A DNA stretch of 64,000 nucleotides from Athripsodes cinereus (Eukaryota > Arthropoda > Insecta > Trichoptera > Leptoceridae): NCBI GenBank assembly GCA_947579605.1, contig OX388314.1, forward strand, positions 16,923,982 to 16,987,981. The letters are read 5' to 3'. The notes under the pieces were generated by a model, which saw nothing but the letters and a program-made list of their open reading frames with translations, had not been told where the DNA came from and ran no database searches. Numbering within the stretch: position 1 is the first letter of the stretch; the number at the start of each line of letters is the position of its first letter. The position numbers and the translations under genes were made by a program. Shown here one piece after another: positions 60,201-64,000 of this stretch.

Positions 60201-62332
60201 GTTTCACAAGTTTTTAAATACCTATGTGGTAAAATTCTTCCTTTTTAATTTGATTACAATAAATCTTGCTTTTTGTCATCAAAATAGTGTGGAAAATAAA
60301 ATACAACAATTGAGAGCAAAATTAATTTTATGATTTCAATAAAAATTTATCAAAGAAAATATTGAAACATAATTATGATAATAATTGTAGCTAGAAGATA
60401 TACTAATTTAGTAATATTATTAGCAAATGCCTGTTTGAATGTACTTTAATATGAATTAGCTTTATTGAGCCATTTTTCTTTGTTTCCCATCATTGCCATT
60501 CAAAAGGAAGAGCATATTGCATTATGTACAAAGTTGGTAAGTTCATAATTCCTTCATTAATTTTATTATTTCAACAATCATTCACTAATCACTTTTATTT
60601 GCAATCACTTTCATCACAGTATGATTCAGAACAATATACATCTTAAAGATGTCACTTAATTTATTGAGAATATATTTTTATGAACGAGTATAAGATCAAC
60701 CCAAGCAAGTAACAAATGACAGCTTGAAAAAAGAACTGATTTTGCAAGAAGAATTTCAGTTTCCAGAAAAATATTCCTGGTAAGGTTTATTTATTTTTCG
60801 TAGATGCCTTAAAAATTATAAAGATTATTTAGATTTGATGTTAACCTACTGAGCATTATGCATTTAAGTAATATTTTGATCAGATAAATAAGGTAAGTAC
60901 AAAATTTAACTAAGTGTCCTTGATCATATCTGCTTTAATACAAGTCCTACCTATATTTCTATAAGTATAGAAAGAAATCAACAAGCAATTGAGACTCTTC
61001 TCCAAGCTGTTTTTTGGAATACTACCTCCACACAACTTTATATATTCTGAAAAGCCTCTTTTGAAATCCTTAAATATGTGTTATAGGTACATATAATTAA
61101 GTACCTAATTGTGATTTCTTTGCCCTGATTTAGAAGATCATTCAGTTTTCCATAAGTCTTGGGTTAACAAGACATACATCAATCTTTCACATCATTGATC
61201 TTGAAAAAGGAATAAACCAACTGAAATTATTTATTATTTAATAATATTATTTTTATTGCAGTGCTCCTCGATCCAGCAAACAGTGGGGTAAATTAGTGCG
61301 AAGTGGAAATAGTGGCAGCGCACTAGAGAATGTTCTGTTTGGAAACTCGTCCATCAAATGTGGAGGGGGCAGCTCATCCAATAGAATAGCTCATGCAAGG
61401 TAATATTAAACTTTTTCTATGTAAAAAATATCTACTTTAAAAAAATGGATATCCTATTTTATTTTGGGGTATCAACATTAATAAAGAATTCTGAAAACTG
61501 TGTGAAAGCAACTTTGCCAATAATAATTGTTTCACTCTGTTATTAAAATACTATTATAAACAGAGCAAAATAAAAGAAAGCTTGTCCAAAATGTGTGTCA
61601 AAGTTGATCCTATGTGATTTATTTTCCTCATTGTTCTGCTATGTACCTATGAAACAAATTACTTCAATCAGATTACTGTTGCCAATTAGGACATACTCTG
61701 AATGTCTATAGTTTATTGAACTGTAAATCACTTCCTGATAATTTGCCAAATGCAATCAAGTAAACACTTATTACTATTATTTTGCAAGATTAACAATGAT
61801 GGAGAGATGTGTTATTTTCAGATTTTTTACTTTAAAATTAGTTATTTTTATTACAATTTATTTATTATTAGTTTAGTTGGGTTAGAGTTGAGCGTACCAA
61901 TTTTTTTTTCTGAACTTATTGAGGGAGAACTTTTTAAATTATATATTTTTTTTTTAAATGTAAGGTTGTTAAATTCAGCAAAAATGATCAGCAAATAATT
62001 TTGCTTATTTTCTATGATTTTCCACTGTTCTCTACATTGATCAAAATTTAAAAATAATTTATTGTTCCTTTAATATTTTTTTTGTAATTTTCAGACAAGT
62101 TCATGCGGAAGTATGTGGTATCCTGTTAGGCTCTTTGGAAGGTCTTCAGAATGCTCTTGTTCTCTGTGGCTCAGCTGGATCTATTCTTACTAACAACGCT
62201 GAGTCTTCCAACTCCCTCATTGGTGATGTAGCACAGAGAATGAATCAGCTCAGTGATCTGGCTAAATGTGATAACAATGAAGAAGACTTTGCATGTAGTG
62301 CTGCACAAGATATTGCTCGACTGTGTGCAGAG
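54184..62332 (+). CDS. FAM135: FAM135-family protein, first five coding exons (join 54184-54260, 58740-58969, 59164-59401, 61262-61399, 62095-62332), 3' partial
   Basis: The five exons join in phase (2, 1, 2, 2, 0) to 307 residues of the N-terminal part of a FAM135 protein. Recognition rests on the conserved opening FEFSVELYKFYNVDLFQRG (residues 8-26), YQVR...VSPKLP (28-41), FQILYRNEEV (80-89), and FDYFHLSAVSVTVHAALVAL in exon 3. These belong to the N-terminal DUF3657 region; family members end in a C-terminal DUF676 alpha/beta-hydrolase domain that lies beyond this window. The biochemical role of the family is poorly known and none is assigned. The ATG at 54184 starts the conserved N-terminus and has A at -3. 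A Gly/Ser-rich insert (about 49-78) separates the first strands. The coding sequence is more GC-rich than its introns and carries no lesions. An earlier out-of-frame ATG at 54177 overlaps the start. Confidence 0.92.
57305..57350 (-). repeat. RTE-tail short repeat, fragment
   Basis: Decayed tail ctacttgtggtagat ... accgtgatagtatag on the minus strand, in FAM135 intron 1. Confidence 0.45.
58272..58508 (+). mobile_element. MITE with inverted ends of about 70 bp in FAM135 intron 1
   Basis: Left (tccagatagtagga...caatcaatcatcaat) and right (attgatgattgattga...tcctactatctgga) ends are inverted copies with scattered mismatches. No open frame of note. It ends about 230 bases before FAM135 exon 2. 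Confidence 0.68.
58740..58969 (+). CDS. FAM135: FAM135 coding exon 2
   Basis: Begins with the base completing G26 after a ttttccag acceptor, and encodes residues 27-102 plus one base of V103. FQILYRNEEVTL at 80-91 is the family hallmark. The donor is gtaagt. The internal ATG at 58741 is not the gene start, because exon 1 supplies the conserved N-terminus in phase. Confidence 0.92.
59030..59145 (-). repeat. RTE-tail short repeat, 5' part, in FAM135 intron 2
   Basis: Minus strand: attcaacgataagacatgcc, then ctgaatgcc and a degraded body. It fills most of the 194-base FAM135 intron 2. Confidence 0.45.
59164..59401 (+). CDS. FAM135: FAM135 coding exon 3
   Basis: Encodes residues 103-181 plus two bases of N182. 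It has the LHFQPQRGLHYHLPV and FDYFHLSAVSVTVHA segments conserved in the family. The acceptor is gttcttcag and the donor gtaagt. It is missed by a simple ORF scan because no initiation codon lies in frame. Confidence 0.92.
59402..61261 (+). other. FAM135 intron 3 (1.9 kb)
   Basis: gtaagt...ttgcag intron with the 456-bp hAT MITE. 59971-61261 is AT-rich with no further feature. Confidence 0.8.
59507..59962 (+). mobile_element. 456-bp hAT MITE in FAM135 intron 3
   Basis: Ends cagtggcgtagctag / ctagctacgccactg are the widespread hAT terminal repeat. An 8-bp duplication actctaag flanks it (59499-59506 and 59963-59970). No coding capacity. A poly-C run of 17 lies just inside the right end (59932-59948). 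Confidence 0.88.
61262..61399 (+). CDS. FAM135: FAM135 coding exon 4
   Basis: Encodes the end of N182 through residue 227 plus two bases of R228 (NAPRSSKQWGKLV... SNRIAHA). The segment is Ser/Gly-rich and looks flexible. The acceptor is tttattgcag and the donor gtaata. It is fixed mainly by reading-frame continuity between exons 3 and 5. Confidence 0.82.
61400..62094 (+). other. FAM135 intron 4 (0.7 kb)
   Basis: gtaata...tttcag intron, AT-rich. The open frame at 61750-61998 is a chance intronic frame rich in Phe, Ile and Leu. Confidence 0.78.
62095..62332 (+). CDS. FAM135: FAM135 coding exon 5
   Basis: Encodes residues 228-307 (RQVHAEVCGILLGSLEGL... IARLCAE), likely helical. The acceptor is taattttcag and the donor gtatag, which is slightly weak. 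It exits in phase 0. The protein must continue beyond the window, since the hydrolase domain is missing. Confidence 0.88.
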
Positions 62333-62404
62333 GTATAGTAATTAAAATATTTGCCTACTACACAAAATAAAAATAATAATAACATGGTACAGATAATCAA
62401 TATT

Positions 62405-62775
62405 ACACAATAGGCGAGGTCGTCGCAGAAACTTAATATCTTCCAAATAACCCATTTGGTAGATATTTTTGAATAATTGCATGTTCAAAATTTTATTCCT
62501 AATAAATATTGTGGTAATGATCGTTAGTTTGATGTTTGCATTTCAAGTTTTCGATTGAGGACAAATGCATTATAATACAGACTATCCATTGTTTGACCAA
62601 ATTTAAGCAAAAATAATAATAATAATAAATAATAATAAAAAACTTTATTGCACAAAAAATCAAGATATGAAAATATTCAATTTAACTACACAAATAAATT
62701 TTGTGCAATGGGCGAGTTTATCGCAGAAGCGCGATATCTTCCAACTAACCCATACCCAACTTCCAAAAATACATT
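62405..62775 (-). repeat. LINE 3'-UTR-like fragments with AAT microsatellite
   Basis: The block gggcgagtttatcgcagaag...gcgatatcttccaactaaccc (about 62709-62752) is preceded by an actttattgcacaaaaaatc stretch and an AAT microsatellite (62609-62637). It matches a common insect LINE 3' end in antisense. A second shorter version lies at about 62413-62455. Downstream of FAM135 exon 5. Confidence 0.5.
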
Positions 62776-63027
62776 CTCTTAAAAAAAAAATAACCGTGCC
62801 ACATAAGATAGTGAACTGGGGAATTGTGTCTCTGGCTAATAAATTTCCAGTACAAAAGATAACAATATGGCCAATTCTGAATCATAAAATAGTTTAGTTG
62901 CACTAACTAAGTCAACTAAGTGTGAGAAGATAGTCGAGTCATGATAATTAGTTCTAATTCGTATTCACAGTTTTCCGTACTAATTTAGTTCATTAGTTCA
63001 TTTTGACACCTTAGTACAACTATACTG

Positions 63028-63222
63028 ATACTGATGGGGAAGATTGAGGGGCAGCGTGGTCCTGGTAGAAGGCAAACGTCTTGGCTGCGCAATATAAGAG
63101 ACTGGACCGGGATGAGACATGTGGGAGAACTGTTCCGGGTTGCGCAGGATAGGGAAGCCTTCGCCAGAGTGATTGCCAACGTCGGGGGGACCTGATACGG
63201 CACGAGAAGAAGAAGAAGTACA
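63028..63222 (+). mobile_element. LINE 3' end fragment with (GAA)n tail
   Basis: Reads MGKIEGQRGPGRRQTSWLRN, then IRDWTGM, FRVAQDREAFARVIANVGGT, a stop at 63195-63197 and a gaagaagaagaag tail. This is the standard C-terminus of a common insect LINE. It lies downstream of FAM135 exon 5, probably in an intron, in sense orientation. Confidence 0.75.
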
Positions 63223-64000
63223 ACTATAAATTTCGAGAATCTATGGATTTCGTATTCAGAATGAAATTTTAGTTGACAGCCGACGACTAAAATAAGTTGG
63301 ATTTGGCAGAATTTTATTCGCGACTTTTAATGTGTGAATATTATTAGTTGCTGTCATTTTACCGCAGAATATTGCTATATTTTGGAAGTGTTAAGTTGTT
63401 TTTTCAATTAAAAGTAAAAATTTATATTTTTAGGGCAACTCTTAGCATGTATAAATTGTAAAATTACACCACCACCGATGCAAATACGAACGCCAAAATA
63501 TATCGGCAAGTCTGACATTTCACAATTATCACGCGTGAAAACTATCAAATTGTTGCCAGAAGTGTAAATCGGAACGTGAAAAACATTTTGCATTGCGGCA
63601 TCACTGACTAATATTAGTTTGTCCCATAGATTTTACCGTTTGCACTTGGTGGTTCTCGAGTTTATAGTTGTTTATAGTTCATAACTAATGCTGAATACTA
63701 CATAATAACTAATATTAATCAACTTTTTAGTTAGTTAGTTCATTAAAATTCAGAATTGGCCATAATAGCTGTCAAAATTTACTAACAATTATAATGGCTT
63801 AAAATGCTTGACATGTTCATTTGATAGATAAATGGTAGTACACCTACTTTGGTATATTATTGTATAAATATATGTTGTTGATAAGTTTTTCCAGGCGAGG
63901 TATGTATGTATCGATAGTCTTTGCGGACGGATGGCACACTTAAGTATTTTGGTAAGCTTTTTGATGAGTCGGTTTGACATAATGGATGCCCGAGCGCATT

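Larger units (their letters stand above)
62333..64000 (+). other. FAM135 intron 5 (partial)
   Basis: Begins with gtatag. Contains LINE 3' pieces at 62.4-62.8 and 63.0-63.2 kb. A candidate microexon at 63895-63951 is open and in phase but unsupported by family similarity. The window ends before the gene does. Confidence 0.6.

Noticed and set aside
61750..61998. 82-codon frame in FAM135 intron 4
   Set aside because: Lies between two well-supported exons, is AT-driven, and would break the phase of the FAM135 reading frame.

Overview
This is a eukaryotic, AT-rich, intron- and transposon-dominated stretch, almost certainly from an insect. Lepidoptera is my best guess, held with moderate confidence. 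The reasons are the many taggtaggtacctac motifs, LINE 3' ends whose proteins finish in the LKWRWAGH / QQWTxxG style, a Helitron end of the type common in moths and butterflies, and tRNA-derived SINEs. An aphid-like hemipteran is not excluded.

Only two host genes can be supported, both on the + strand. (1) A secreted C-type lectin of 185 aa in four coding exons (7694-7784, 21234-21340, 43676-43784, 45690-45940). All splice phases agree, it has a signal peptide, a mannose-type EPN motif, a WND motif and the four canonical CRD cysteines, and its introns are about 13.4, 22.3 and 1.9 kb. (2) The first five coding exons (307 residues, 3' end outside the window) of a FAM135-family protein (54184-54260, 58740-58969, 59164-59401, 61262-61399, 62095-62332), preceded by a GC-rich promoter-like patch at about 53.08-53.34 kb.

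Layout: 1-7.5 kb is intergenic and holds LINE 3' ends, a Helitron (2990-5234) with a nested SINE and a foldback MITE, and tRNA-like SINE dimers. 7.7-45.9 kb is the lectin gene, whose introns hold nearly all the mobile DNA: a pair of 925-bp hAT-type elements in opposite orientation, a 97-bp-arm hairpin, a nearly intact 3.1-kb RTE-type LINE with 13-bp target-site duplications, a roughly 97-bp-period tandem array, and two Penelope-like (GIY-YIG) fragments. 46-53 kb is intergenic with decayed LINEs and SINEs. 53-64 kb is FAM135 with short MITEs in its introns.

The most notable signals are hammerhead-ribozyme architectures next to the Penelope-like fragment (45102-45146 and 45290-45331, plus a core-mutated relative on the - strand at about 42122-42165). 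Second is a family of short repeats across the window that share the 3' tail of the intact RTE LINE, suggesting a LINE-mobilised short-element family. All calls come from reading the sequence alone; no database search was run.
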